NCBI RefSeq assembly: GCF_001418415.1
Contig: NZ_LIQT01000079.1
Span: 1 to 48,601 of the forward strand
DNA length: 48,601 nucleotides
From: Streptomyces hirsutus
GTDB taxonomy: Bacteria > Actinomycetota > Actinomycetes > Streptomycetales > Streptomycetaceae
Reading direction: 5' to 3'
Positions 21,912 through 30,009 of the stretch are shown one piece after another. A program made the translations under genes and the position numbers. The notes below the pieces were generated by a model, which saw only the letters and a list, made by a program, of their open reading frames with translations, was not told where the DNA came from and did not search any database. How positions within the stretch are numbered: the first letter of the stretch is position 1; each line of letters opens with the position of its first letter.

Positions 21912-21945
21912 GGGGACGTCACCTTCGGGGGAGGGTGACGTCTCC
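21912..21945. terminator. terminator after the metzincin-like gene
   Basis: GGGGACGTCACC (21912-21923) pairs with GGTGACGTCTCC (21934-21945), 11 of 12 positions Watson-Crick, 10-nt loop, 60 nt after the stop codon. Confidence 0.65.
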
Positions 21946-22430
21946 GGCCCACGCCACGTCCGGGACCACGGCGGCCGGCCGGTTGCCCGCCGCCTGCCCC
22001 AAGGCCGGTCTCCTGCCCACCGGCTGCCGGCTCGCCATCGGTCACGGCCGGTCGGGCCCTCGAAAAGACACCGGCGAACCGGCGACGGATTCCAGGCTGT
22101 TGGGCCGCCCCGACCTGCACCGCCCTCACGGTCACGGTCCGTTCGCCTTCCGATCGCACGAGATGCACGCGGCCCGCACCACCCACGCCGAGGCCGGTGA
22201 CCAGGCGGTACGGGCCTTTACGCAAAGGGTCTTCGTCGATCGGCGGGTTCCCCTACAGACGGCAGACCGCAAACCCCAAAGGCCCGAGGGACTCTTCGCG
22301 TCGGCGCACGATCACCGTGGGCCGGTTCCCGGGCGTCGGGCGACAGCGGCCGCACCAGCGCCGTCGCCAGTCCCTTTCGGCACCTGCGCGCCTCGCCCCC
22401 GTTAAAATGCGCAGTGACACAGTGGAGATC
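21946..22430. other. intergenic region without a recognised gene
   Basis: 485 bp with short open frames on both strands but no convincing ribosome sites, codon pattern or family resemblance. The last 30 bp are A-rich (GTTAAAATGC near 22401) and may hold the promoter of the next small gene. Confidence 0.5.
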
Positions 22431-22655
22431 ATGGGAGTGCGTCAAAACATGGACAGTCTGCTGACAGTATTAGTCGTGGTAGCCCTCGGAGTGATCTATC
22501 TGCTGCCCTCGTACCTCGCCTTCGCGCGTGGTGCGAAGGACAGGTGGTTGATCCTCGTCATCAACGTTGCCTTCGGGGCATCGCTCATCGGCTGGGGTGT
22601 GGCCCTCTACATGGCCACACGCACGCCGAAGCGGACCAAGCCGCTTGCCCTGTAG
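22431..22655 (+). CDS. small membrane protein, superinfection-immunity family
   Basis: 74 residues from ATG 22431; GTG 22437 and ATG 22449 (68 residues) are equally possible, since GGAG (22424-22427) and GGGAG (22433-22437) could serve different starts. Two membrane segments (about 11-30 and 41-61) flank FARGAKDRW, the pattern of the Imm_superinfect family named after phage T4 Imm. In actinobacteria the role is not established. The leucine codon at 22470-22472 is TTA, so translation should depend on the bldA tRNA. It lies just outside the tRNA-bounded island and may be a leftover of a mobile element. Confidence 0.75.
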   Translation: MGVRQNMDSLLTVLVVVALGVIYLLPSYLAFARGAKDRWLILVINVAFGASLIGWGVALYMATRTPKRTKPLAL

Positions 22656-22988
22656 GGCGACGGGTTCCGTGCCCGCGGGGCGTGCTGCGCTCCGATCCGT
22701 TGTGACTGCCCGACCACCGTTGTCGGCTCGGACGGTGGGAGCACCCTTCCGTGAGGTATCGACGCGCGATGATGCTGCCGGGCCTCGGCCGGGGGAAACC
22801 GGGTCCCTGCGCCCTCGATGCCGGCGCAGGCTGTCGAGATCCCTGACCTGCTGAGATATCCCACTTCATGATCCGAACGACGCCTCGGGCGCGATCGCCC
22901 GTACAAGGGTTCCGCGCGCCTCGCACTCCCTTCCGGGCCCCACCGTCGTCACCCGCCGGCGCCGGTCGAGGACGTCGGCCCCACACAT

Positions 22989-23028
22989 GGTCGGGGCCGG
23001 CTCGGATGTCTCCGAACCGGCCCCGACC
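22989..23028. terminator. tRNA-type terminator hairpin, left copy
   Basis: 18-bp stem (22989-23006 with 23011-23028, one mismatch) and 4-nt loop TGTC. It matches the hairpins at 26277-26310 and 48540-48573. Confidence 0.75.
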
Positions 23029-23043
23029 TACGACTCTCACGAG

Positions 23044-23085
23044 TCGGGACGAAAGGATTTGAACCTGTGACCCCTTGACCCCCAG
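23044..23085 (-). pseudogene. 3' half of tRNA-Pro, remnant
   Basis: Matches the T-arm, variable region and 3' anticodon stem of the tRNA at 26329-26402, then diverges inside the anticodon loop. The T-stem carries a mismatch (CCTTT instead of CCTGT) and the 5' half is missing, so it is non-functional. It is the displaced or duplicated attachment-site half. Confidence 0.85.
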
Positions 23086-23217
23086 TGAACGAAACACCGT
23101 CCATAGGGGTCTGCGTTTTCCAGGGAGTGCGGAAACGTCCAGGTCAGGGCCAGATTTTCCGGCTCGTTCCACACAGTCCGTGAGATCCGTGTGAGAGACC
23201 CTGAGACCCTGAGACGA

Positions 23218-23249
23218 AGAAGCCCAGCGCGATGCCGGGCGGGGCTTCT
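23218..23249. terminator. terminator of the HATPase / small-protein operon
   Basis: AGAAGCCC (23218-23225) pairs with GGGCTTCT (23242-23249). It lies directly after the stop of the minus-strand gene that ends at 23257. Confidence 0.55.
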
Positions 23250-23256
23250 CGCGTAT

Positions 23257-23457
23257 CTACAGCCAGTCCCGCATCTCTTCGCGGGGCGTCACCAGGCCCA
23301 GCCTCTCCGGCCGGTCAGAGGTCCATGGCTTCCCGGGCCCGAGTTCCGGCCGAAGCCCCCACAGAGACCCGCCACGCACGTCCGTGACGATCCCGCGCCG
23401 GTCGGCGTCCTTGTCATGGATCAGATCGCCCACCCAGGGGCTCCGCTCGTCGCTCAT
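23257..23457 (-). CDS. small hypothetical protein of the island
   Basis: 66 residues, starting at ATG 23457, which overlaps the stop of the HATPase gene (ATGA). It begins MSDERSPWVGDLIHDKDADR and has the pattern of short KOW-like actinobacterial proteins (VGDLIHD, then GIVTDVRGG, then WGLRPE) found beside XRE/HATPase pairs. The function is unknown. Tight coupling suggests it works with the HATPase protein. Confidence 0.7.
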   Translation of the reverse strand: MSDERSPWVGDLIHDKDADRRGIVTDVRGGSLWGLRPELGPGKPWTSDRPERLGLVTPREEMRDWL

Positions 23458-23876
23458 CCTCGTGCCTTCCCGTCCAGTTCTGCCCACACCCAATTGCCCC
23501 ACGGCAGCAGCTCGGTCCCCCAGGTCTTGGCCAGCTCTCCCACGAGCGCGAGGCCGCGCCCACTCTCACGCTCCGGGTCCGGCTCCCTGCGCACTGGCAG
23601 CACCTTCGAGAAGTCCACGACACCGACACGCACCCGCGCGGCGCCAGGGCGGTCGATGACGACCCGGATGGACTCCCGCCGGGCGTGTTGGACGGCGTTG
23701 GACACCAGCTCGGAGATGATCAGGGCGCCGTCGTCGGCCAGGTCGTCCAGACCCCAAACGGACAGGGCGACGCGGACCGAACGGCGTGCGGTGGCGGCGC
23801 TCTCCGGCTCGCGCGGCAGGGTCTCGCTATACCCGGGGTAGCCGGTAAGACGCGCCCGCGTTGTAGGTTGCGGCAT
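23454..23876 (-). CDS. ATP-binding protein, anti-sigma regulatory factor (HATPase_c_2) family
   Basis: 140 residues from ATG 23876. GHKL/HATPase signatures: N-box ELVSNAVQHARRE near 63-75, VGVVDFSK near 91, and the glycine box ESGRGLALVGELAKTWG near 110-125. Proteins of this shape bind and inhibit or modify sigma factors, or act as orphan kinase-like partners of XRE regulators in Streptomyces. Overlap with the small-protein gene and a 125-bp gap from the upstream XRE gene point to one functional module. Confidence 0.83.
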   Translation of the reverse strand: MPQPTTRARLTGYPGYSETLPREPESAATARRSVRVALSVWGLDDLADDGALIISELVSNAVQHARRESIRVVIDRPGAARVRVGVVDFSKVLPVRREPDPERESGRGLALVGELAKTWGTELLPWGNWVWAELDGKARG

Positions 23877-23965
23877 GTCGGTCTGCTCTCTCAGATCGGC
23901 CGAGCCCCGGGGCCGGTCGCACGGCCGCCGGGGCGCTGTCCGCTCATGTAAGCGACATGCCAGGA

Positions 23966-23986
23966 ACGTTGACAGGGGCGCAACGT
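23966..23986. promoter_or_regulatory. inverted repeat between the XRE and HATPase genes
   Basis: ACGTTG and CAACGT (23966-23971, 23981-23986) around a 9-nt spacer. It lies 15 bp past the XRE stop codon and 90 bp before the HATPase start, so it could be an operator. Confidence 0.3.
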
Positions 23987-24001
23987 CCCACTTTCTCCAC
24001 G

Positions 24002-25216
24002 CTATTCGCTGACCCCCAGGAACTCTGCCAACGGCCGTAGCCCCGGCGGGTGGTTGGGGAGCGCCCACAGGTCGCGCACGATGGCCACGGCCAACGTGTG
24101 GTGCTGCATCCATGTCGGCGCCACCCGGCGCAGGGACTCCAGAGTCTTCACGGCCCCGGCAGCATCCCCGATGTCCGTGTGGGCTCGTGCCACGTCCAGC
24201 AACAGCCATGTCCGCCAGGACGGCGGGGTGTCCTTGCTCAGCCGCATTCCCTTGGCCAACGCCAAGGCGTCCTGCGGGTGCCCGTACTGAACAGCGAGGC
24301 GGACGCGTTCGATGCGGACCGACGACGGACTGAAGACGCTGACCATGCGATTGTCGCCACCGTCGGGCAGCTTCGAGACTCGGGCGGCTTCCTTCTCCGC
24401 CGCCTCCATCATCGTCGCCGCACGCTCGTAGTCACCGCTCCTCGCCGCCGACGTGGCGGCGCTCATGGTCAGCGCTCCCCACACCTTCAGGCCGTCGGCT
24501 GTCTCGTCACGGCCTGCGTTCACCATGTCGTCGGCGGTGCGCAGGGCAATGCTCAATGCGTCCTCCAGGCGACCTTGCCGCTGATAAGTCCAAGCCGTGG
24601 AGTTGACGATCATCGGCAAAAGCAGCGGATCGGAGGACTGTCCCACAGCGTCTATGGCGCGCTCCAGGCTCGTCAGAGCAAGGTCGGTCTTGCCCATCCG
24701 CACGGCAACGTGTCCGGCGAGCTGAAGCGCCTTGCCCAGGGCTGCGAAACCGGCCCCGCGGTCGTCGTCGTTGCCCGAAGCCGTGGCGGTGCGCGCATCG
24801 GAGAGCAAGTCCGGCAGCGCCTTCATCACCGTGTCGAACTCCGCGGCGTGGTACTGCGTCCAGCCGTCCGCGATCTGCTCACGGAGACGGTCCAGCGAGA
24901 AGTCAGGCCCGGGCGGTTCCGTCTCCGGCCCCCAGAGCACGGGCATGATGGCGCGGCGTACGGCCACGAAGCGTGGTCCGTCGTTCTCTCCTGTGGAGGA
25001 AACCGCAGGCGGGTCACCCAGGAGCGTGGTCAGTTCCACGCCGAGACCGTTGGCCAGTGCGTGCAACGTGGGCAGGCGCGCCGAGTGCTTCCGACGCTGT
25101 TCGAGCTGGCGGATCACATCGACGGACACGCCGGACCGCTCGGCCAGCTCTTCTTGCGTCAAGGAGGCCAGACGGCGCAAGCGGCGCAGGGTCCGTCCCA
25201 GGTCTTCGTTTGCCAC
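24002..25216 (-). CDS. XRE-family transcriptional regulator with TPR-like C-terminus
   Basis: 404 residues from GTG 25216; GTG 25237 would add 7 residues and has no better ribosome site. A TACCGT about 6 nt before GTG 25216 suggests a leaderless mRNA. The N-terminal helix-turn-helix (about 5-60) reads LGRTLRRLRRLASLTQEELA and SGVSVDVIRQLEQ. The remaining 330 residues are Ala/Leu-rich helical repeats of the type that bind peptide pheromones or partner proteins. It shares its orientation with the downstream HATPase and small-protein genes, an arrangement common in Streptomyces developmental loci. The target is unknown. Confidence 0.85.
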   Translation of the reverse strand: MANEDLGRTLRRLRRLASLTQEELAERSGVSVDVIRQLEQRRKHSARLPTLHALANGLGVELTTLLGDPPAVSSTGENDGPRFVAVRRAIMPVLWGPETEPPGPDFSLDRLREQIADGWTQYHAAEFDTVMKALPDLLSDARTATASGNDDDRGAGFAALGKALQLAGHVAVRMGKTDLALTSLERAIDAVGQSSDPLLLPMIVNSTAWTYQRQGRLEDALSIALRTADDMVNAGRDETADGLKVWGALTMSAATSAARSGDYERAATMMEAAEKEAARVSKLPDGGDNRMVSVFSPSSVRIERVRLAVQYGHPQDALALAKGMRLSKDTPPSWRTWLLLDVARAHTDIGDAAGAVKTLESLRRVAPTWMQHHTLAVAIVRDLWALPNHPPGLRPLAEFLGVSE

Positions 25217-25597
25217 GCTGCCACGGTACGCCGCCACGACCGGGAGAGAGTGCCACCGAAGGCCGGTACAGCAGCCCTCCTGGCCCCGGTCGACCTCCCT
25301 GCTCGAAGAGCAAACGCCGGACCGGACACCACGATGTCGGAAAGACCGTCAAACTCACCGAACAGGCGAAGACACACCAAGTCCGCAGATGTTAAACACC
25401 AAGCTCAGCTTGTTCTTTATGCTCTGTCCCGGCCACATTCGTTGCGGGTTTCTGGGCGTCTGCCAGTTGTGTGCACGTCGCAACGGGGTGCGGGACACCG
25501 GCCTTTCGGACCGTACGTGGCAGTGACCGGCCCAGGGCAGCACATGTTCCGGCCTATCTGGACCAACCCGGGCCTGCGTCCTGAGTAACCTCACAGC
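25217..25597. other. intergenic region, promoters of the XRE and TTA-containing genes
   Basis: 381 bp with no supported gene. It has an unusually AT-rich stretch (about 25388-25422) including the perfect palindrome CAAGCT-C-AGCTTG (25400-25412), which could be an operator serving either divergent gene. Confidence 0.4.
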
Positions 25598-26107
25598 ATG
25601 GTCTCGGATACGGTCGCCGTGGGCGTCCTCACCTTCATCGGAACAGGGTTGGCCACGGCGGCCGGACTGTGGCAATGGCAACGCGCCCAGGCCCGTGAAG
25701 CACGGGCGAATTTCCGCACCCAGCGCGTGGAGGCCCTGAAGGATGTGTGGGAGGCATTGTCCGACCTCGAGGAGGCCCAACGTACGTCCATCGCCCGCCG
25801 GGACACCTCCGCCGCGCCTGAAACCGGCAGGCTGACGCAGGTCAACCTCCTCTTGCTCCGGCGTTCGCCATTCCTCCGGCCGGACGAGCAGGAATGGGCA
25901 CAGGCTTTCGCACAGCACGTGGCGGAAATCGACACCCTGATCCGGGCAGAGATGCGTGGTGGTCGACCCGACGCCGATTGGTTCGCAAGCACCGAATGGC
26001 AGCCTGCCGCATCACATGTCACGGCCTCCGCCGCACACGAGCTAATGAAATTACGCGCCAAGTTAGGTGACCGGTACGCTGCGGTCGTGCGGGGGTCCAG
26101 CGAATGA
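25598..26107 (+). CDS. hypothetical protein with one N-terminal membrane segment, two TTA codons
   Basis: 169 residues. Residues about 4-25 are hydrophobic (VAVGVLTFIGTGLATAAGLW), followed by a long polar helical region, so it is probably anchored with its bulk in the cytoplasm. I do not recognise a family. Two leucines near the C-terminus are encoded by TTA (26051-26053 and 26063-26065) and one by CTA, unlike all housekeeping neighbours. This suggests recent transfer and bldA dependence. No strong ribosome site precedes ATG 25598. It is the right-most gene in the island. Confidence 0.65.
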   Translation: MVSDTVAVGVLTFIGTGLATAAGLWQWQRAQAREARANFRTQRVEALKDVWEALSDLEEAQRTSIARRDTSAAPETGRLTQVNLLLLRRSPFLRPDEQEWAQAFAQHVAEIDTLIRAEMRGGRPDADWFASTEWQPAASHVTASAAHELMKLRAKLGDRYAAVVRGSSE

Positions 26108-26116
26108 TTTCGGGCA

Positions 26117-26402
<286 letters not shown>

Positions 26403-26640
26403 ATGCGTCCCGCGCGGCGTACCGCGTGATCACGCAGGTCAACACTACCGCATCCGGAAGGTGGCCCAGGGACGGAAGGGGCGGGGGCCTACGGCCGCGG
26501 CTCGGGCGGCGTGACTCCCGGCCCGGCCGCGCTCTCCGTCGGCTCGCGCCACACCTCCGGTGTCACCGGTGCTCCCCGTTCCCCGTCCTCGGCGGCCGTG
26601 GCGGCGCTGCGCTCCCCCGGGTGGCACAGGACCGAGGGGT

Positions 26641-26830
26641 GCGGTCGTCACGACCCCGCCGATCACCACGCCGTCGGCGGGCGGGGAGAACCGGATCACC
26701 AGCGGTACGAGCGCCTGTCCGGCTGGTTCGGGGCACCGCTGCATTCGCACAACTGCGACGAGCACGTCACCGTGCTGGAGGGCGAGGCGGAGGTGGTGGT
26801 GGGCGGCGGGGCCCTCGGGGACGTCCAAGG
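26641..26830 (+). pseudogene. cupin-domain protein remnant, frameshifted and truncated
   Basis: One frame reads TTPPITTPSAGGENRITSGT, then the neighbouring frame continues RLSGWFGAPLHSHNCDEH and VTVLEGEAEVVVGG, the metal-binding strand pair of a cupin (HxH-N-E type). A single missing base after about 26708 would join the two. The sequence stops resembling a cupin after about 26830, so the C-terminal half is lost, and no start codon is evident. Confidence 0.65.
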
Positions 26831-26858
26831 GCTTGGAAGGGGACCCGGGGCGATCCGG

Positions 26859-27507
26859 TCAGCCGCGCAGTGCCTCGATCACGCTGGTGAGGTGGGCGCG
26901 GACGGCCGCCTCGGGGTTCCCGGCCCTGATCGCTTCGATCATGGCCGGATGCTCGACCAGGGAGTGCTGCGAGCGTCCCGGCCTGAGTGCCAGCTGGAAG
27001 CGGTGGCGGACCAGTTGGCCGTTGAGGCGGTCCAGCAGGGCCACGGCGGTCCGCTGACCGGAGAACTCCTGGATGCGGGTGTGGAGTTCCTGGTTGAGCT
27101 GGGAGTAGGTGAGGGGTTCGCCGTCGGCCACGGCCTTGGTCATCGCCGTGCCCAGGTCGGTGAGCCGGTCCAGTTGCGCGTCGTCGGCCGTGGCGGCGGT
27201 CTTGGCGGCGCACAGCCCTTCGAGCACCATCCGGCATTCGGTGATGGAGACCGCCTCCTCCACGGTCACCACCCGCACCCGTGAGCCGCGGTTGCGGATC
27301 CGCTCGACCAGCCCCTGGGCCTCCAGGTTGATGAGCGCGGCCCGGATGCCGGCCCGGATCACCTAGAACCGCTCGGCGAGCTCGTTCTCCACCAGCCGCT
27401 GGGCCGGTGCCCTGTCGCCCCGCGCGATCGCCTGCCGCAGCTGGGCGATGGCATGGCTGCTTGGCCTGCTCTCCGCTGCGCGGGCGGCCTTGGTCGGGCA
27501 TCGTCAC
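26859..27507 (-). pseudogene. GntR-family (FadR/FCD) regulator, broken by a frameshift and an in-frame TAG
   Basis: The C-terminal FCD ligand domain and part of the winged helix are open from 27362 to 26859 (AALINLEAQGLVERIRNRGS). Immediately upstream in the same frame the reading is SHAIAQLRQAIARGDRAPAQ, then RLVENELAERF and TAG (27363-27365), where intact homologues continue GVSRA. Further upstream the likely start (ATG near 27502, with a GGGGGAG ribosome site) is in another frame, so there is also a frameshift in the first 30 codons. A 167-residue product from GTG 27362 would lack most of the DNA-binding domain. It is divergent from the oxidoreductase at 27710, whose promoter holds FadR-like palindromes. 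Confidence 0.8.
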
Positions 27508-27542
27508 TCTCCCCCTGAGTGGGTGCCCGGTGCCCCTAAGCC

Positions 27543-27552
27543 TGTCCAGACA
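27543..27552. promoter_or_regulatory. GntR-type operator, site 1
   Basis: TGTCCAGACA, a 4+4 inverted repeat, 36 bp upstream of the broken GntR start. It matches the TGTnnnGACA core shared with sites at 27642, 29955 and 38363. Confidence 0.5.
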
Positions 27553-27583
27553 GAATGGTCAACAATGTCGTTCGCTCCATTGC

Positions 27584-27598
27584 GGACAAGTGCTGTCC
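27584..27598. promoter_or_regulatory. inverted repeat in the gntR / oxidoreductase intergenic region
   Basis: GGACA-AGTGC-TGTCC, perfect 5+5 repeat, just upstream of a -35-like TTGACA (27612-27617). Confidence 0.4.
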
Positions 27599-27641
27599 AC
27601 CTGGCTCCTCCTTGACACCCTCACCCGTACACACTCAAGGT

Positions 27642-27653
27642 TTGTCTGGACAA
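27642..27653. promoter_or_regulatory. GntR-type operator, site 2
   Basis: TTGTCTGGACAA, perfect 5+5 palindrome, downstream of the TTGACA at 27612-27617 and 57 bp before the oxidoreductase ATG. Binding here would block transcription. Confidence 0.55.
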
Positions 27654-27709
27654 GGATGGACGGAACAGGGAACGGTCCGGGTACGGAACGGTCCGAGGGA
27701 AGGGCTCTC

Positions 27710-28870
27710 ATGGTGGATACGCTCGGTGTCGCCGTCATCGGATTCGGCTGGATGGGGCGGGTGCACACCCAGGCGTACGCGCGGGTGCCGCACCACTATC
27801 CGCATCTCGCCCTGCGCCCGGAGCTGATCACGGTCGCCGAGGAGGTGCCGGGCCGGGCCGAGGAGGCCGCCGCGCAGTTCGGGTTCGCCCGCGCCACCCG
27901 CGACTGGCGCGACGTGGCCGCCGACCCGCGGGTCCGAGCGGTCAGCATCACGGCCCCGAACTTCCTGCACCGTGAGATCGGCGTCGCGATGGCCGAAGCC
28001 GGCAAGCACATCTGGATCGAGAAGCCGGTCGGGCTCACCGCCGGCGACGCCCGCGCGGTCTCGGACGCCGTCGAGAAGGCCGGCGTCCGCAGCGCGGTCG
28101 GCTTCAACTACCGCAACGCGCCCGCCGTCGAGGCGGCCCGCGCGCTGATCGCCGCCGGCGACATCGGCACCGTCACCCATGCCCGCATCCGCCTGTTCAG
28201 CGACTACGCCGCCCACCCCGAATCCGCCCTGACCTGGCGCTACGAGCGGGAGCGCGGCGGCAGCGGTGTGCTCGGCGACCTGGCCTCGCACGGCGCCGAC
28301 CTGGCCCGCTTCCTGCTCGGCGACATCGCCTCGCTGACCGCCGACACGGCGATCTTCCTGCCCGAGCGGGCCCGCCCGGTCGGCGCCACGGCGGGCCACA
28401 CCCGCGCCACCGGCGGCGAACTCGGCCCGGTGGAGAACGAGGACTACGTGAACTGCCTGCTGCGCTTCGCCTCCGGTGCGCGCGGCGTGCTGGAGGCCTG
28501 CCGGGTCTCGGTCGGCGAGCAGAACAACTACGGCTTCGAGGTGCACGGCACCATGGGCGCCGTCTTCTGGGACTTCCGGCGGATGAACGAACTCGGCGTC
28601 AGCCGCGGCACCGCCTACCAGGACCAGCCGGTGAGCACGGTGTACGTCGGCCCGGGCGACGGCGAGTTCGGCGCGTTCCAGCCGGGCGCGGCGAACGCGA
28701 TGGGCTACGACGACCTGAAGGTCGTCGAGGCCCACCGCTTCCTGCGCTCCGTCGCCGAGGACACCGCGTACGGCGCCACGCTCGCCGACGCCGTGCGCAG
28801 CGCGGCCGTGCTGGACGCGATGGTGCGCTCGGCCGAGAGCGGCGCGTGGGTCAACGTACCGTCGTTGTAG
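27710..28870 (+). CDS. Gfo/Idh/MocA family oxidoreductase
   Basis: 386 residues from ATG 27710, with GAGGGAAGGG upstream. It has an N-terminal Rossmann fold (VAVIGFGWMGRVHTQAY), the family's catalytic-lysine motif IEKPVG near 105, and a C-terminal substrate domain with GDLASHGADLARF near 193. Members oxidise sugars, inositols or their derivatives with NAD(P). The length and the ENEDYV segment suggest a substrate other than that of the IolG-like gene at 32137. Its promoter carries two GntR-type palindromes, and its cognate regulator appears to be the adjacent pseudogene. Its 3' end overlaps the converging LacI gene by 20 bp. Confidence 0.87.
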   Translation: MVDTLGVAVIGFGWMGRVHTQAYARVPHHYPHLALRPELITVAEEVPGRAEEAAAQFGFARATRDWRDVAADPRVRAVSITAPNFLHREIGVAMAEAGKHIWIEKPVGLTAGDARAVSDAVEKAGVRSAVGFNYRNAPAVEAARALIAAGDIGTVTHARIRLFSDYAAHPESALTWRYERERGGSGVLGDLASHGADLARFLLGDIASLTADTAIFLPERARPVGATAGHTRATGGELGPVENEDYVNCLLRFASGARGVLEACRVSVGEQNNYGFEVHGTMGAVFWDFRRMNELGVSRGTAYQDQPVSTVYVGPGDGEFGAFQPGAANAMGYDDLKVVEAHRFLRSVAEDTAYGATLADAVRSAAVLDAMVRSAESGAWVNVPSL

Positions 28871-29894
28871 AGGTGTTGGTGGGCATGTTGTAGGGGGTGA
28901 CCACCTGGATCGCGGAGGGGAGGGTGGGCCCGGCGGGCGGCAGGGCGCCGTGGGCGCGCATCACGAGGTGGCAGGCCTCGCGCAGGTCGTGGCGCAGATC
29001 GTGGTGGAGCACGGCGGACAGGCGGTGCTCGCGCAGCAGCCGGGTGTTGTCGTGGTCGAGGTCGTGCGCGACGAACACGGCGCACTCGCGCCCGGCGTCC
29101 TCGAAGGCCCGCAGGGTGGCGATGTTGCCACCGCCGATCGAGTAGACCGCGCGGAGGCCCGGGTCACGGTCCAGGGCCTCCCGGACGAGCTCGTACTGGG
29201 TGGTGTCCAGGCCCTGCCCCTCGGCGATCTCCACGAGGGCGCGCTCGGGGTACCGGGCGCGCATGACACTGCGGAAGCCCATCTCGCGCTCCTCCTCGTT
29301 GCGGAAGAAACCGCTGGAGAGGCTGGTGAGCACATTGCCGGGGCCGTCGCCGAGCCACTGCCCCATGAGATACGCGGCGGTCGCGCCGGCCGCCCGGTTG
29401 TCGCTGCCGACGTAGCCGACACGGGCGCTCGCGGGCAGGTCGGTCACCAGCGTCACCACCGGGACGCCCGCCGCCGCGAGCCGGCCGACGGCGGCGGTGA
29501 CCTCGGGAACGTCCGGGGCCTTGAGGATCACCCCCTGCGAGCCGCGCCGCCCGATCCGGTCGAGGGACGCGACCAGTTCCCCCGCCGAACCCGTCTCGCG
29601 GAAGTGGAAGCGGGAGCGGACCACGGCCGGGTGCAGGGAGGGGAGTTCGGCCTCCAGGGCCGCACGGACGGCGGTGGAGAACCGCTCCGGCGACTGCATC
29701 ACGATGTCCACCATGAACGTACGGCCGACCAGCCGGACCTGGGTGCGCTGCCGGTCCAGGTCGGCGATCGCCCGGCGCACCTCCTGCGCGGTGCTGTCCC
29801 GCACTCCGCCCCGGCCGTTGAGCACCCGGTCGACCGTGGCCTCGCTCAACCCTGCCTGACGTGCGATTTCCCTGATGGGGAAGGGGTGGCCCAT
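28851..29894 (-). CDS. LacI-family transcriptional regulator
   Basis: 347 residues from ATG 29894, with AGGAG seven bases upstream. The LacI helix-turn-helix is at about 5-50 (PIREIARQAGLSEATVDRVL, then NGRGGVR). A periplasmic-binding-protein-like sugar domain follows (about 60-330), of the ribose/inositol type (GVILKAPDVPEVTAAV, GYVGSDNRAAGATAA). It is divergent from the dioxygenase-SDR-iolG operon, whose promoter it shares, and probably represses it until an inositol-type ligand binds (inference). The 3' end overlaps the oxidoreductase gene on the other strand. Confidence 0.88.
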   Translation of the reverse strand: MGHPFPIREIARQAGLSEATVDRVLNGRGGVRDSTAQEVRRAIADLDRQRTQVRLVGRTFMVDIVMQSPERFSTAVRAALEAELPSLHPAVVRSRFHFRETGSAGELVASLDRIGRRGSQGVILKAPDVPEVTAAVGRLAAAGVPVVTLVTDLPASARVGYVGSDNRAAGATAAYLMGQWLGDGPGNVLTSLSSGFFRNEEEREMGFRSVMRARYPERALVEIAEGQGLDTTQYELVREALDRDPGLRAVYSIGGGNIATLRAFEDAGRECAVFVAHDLDHDNTRLLREHRLSAVLHHDLRHDLREACHLVMRAHGALPPAGPTLPSAIQVVTPYNMPTNTSTTTVR

Positions 29895-29954
29895 GCGCCG
29901 GCTCCTGAGACTCCTGAGGGGTTTTTGATGGCTGACTGCTGGTTGTTCGAAGGC

Positions 29955-29972
29955 TTTGTACTGACAAGAATG
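29955..29972. promoter_or_regulatory. TTTGTnnnGACA operator between lacI and the dioxygenase operon
   Basis: TTTGTACTGACAAGAATG contains the inverted repeat TTGT-ACTG-ACAA and matches site 2 (TTTGTCTGGACAAGGATG) at 14 of 18 positions by eye. It is 60 bp from the LacI start and 38 bp from the dioxygenase start. Confidence 0.5.
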
Positions 29973-30009
29973 ACAGAGCCGAGTCCCCCCGTGACCCGAA
30001 AGGACGACC

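Larger units (their letters stand above)
22833..23085. repeat. left copy of the ~254-bp island repeat (tRNA-Pro 3' half plus flank)
   Basis: Aligns with 26117-26370 over its whole length with one 1-base indel and scattered substitutions (roughly 90% identical by eye). It contains the flank, the terminator hairpin and the tRNA-Pro 3' half up to the anticodon loop, where similarity stops abruptly. It marks the left edge of a 3.3-kb island. Confidence 0.9.

Noticed and set aside
21839..22225. Minus-strand frame after the metzincin gene
   Set aside because: Arg/Gly-rich, no family resemblance, overlaps the terminator and lacks a ribosome site.
22050..22400. Second small membrane protein upstream of the superinfection-immunity gene
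   Set aside because: The open frame preceding ATG 22407 is Arg/Pro-rich with no hydrophobic segment or start signal; it is only an upstream extension.
23086..26116. Integrase or excisionase inside the tRNA-bounded island
   Set aside because: No recombinase motifs in any frame; the coding capacity is filled by regulator-type genes.
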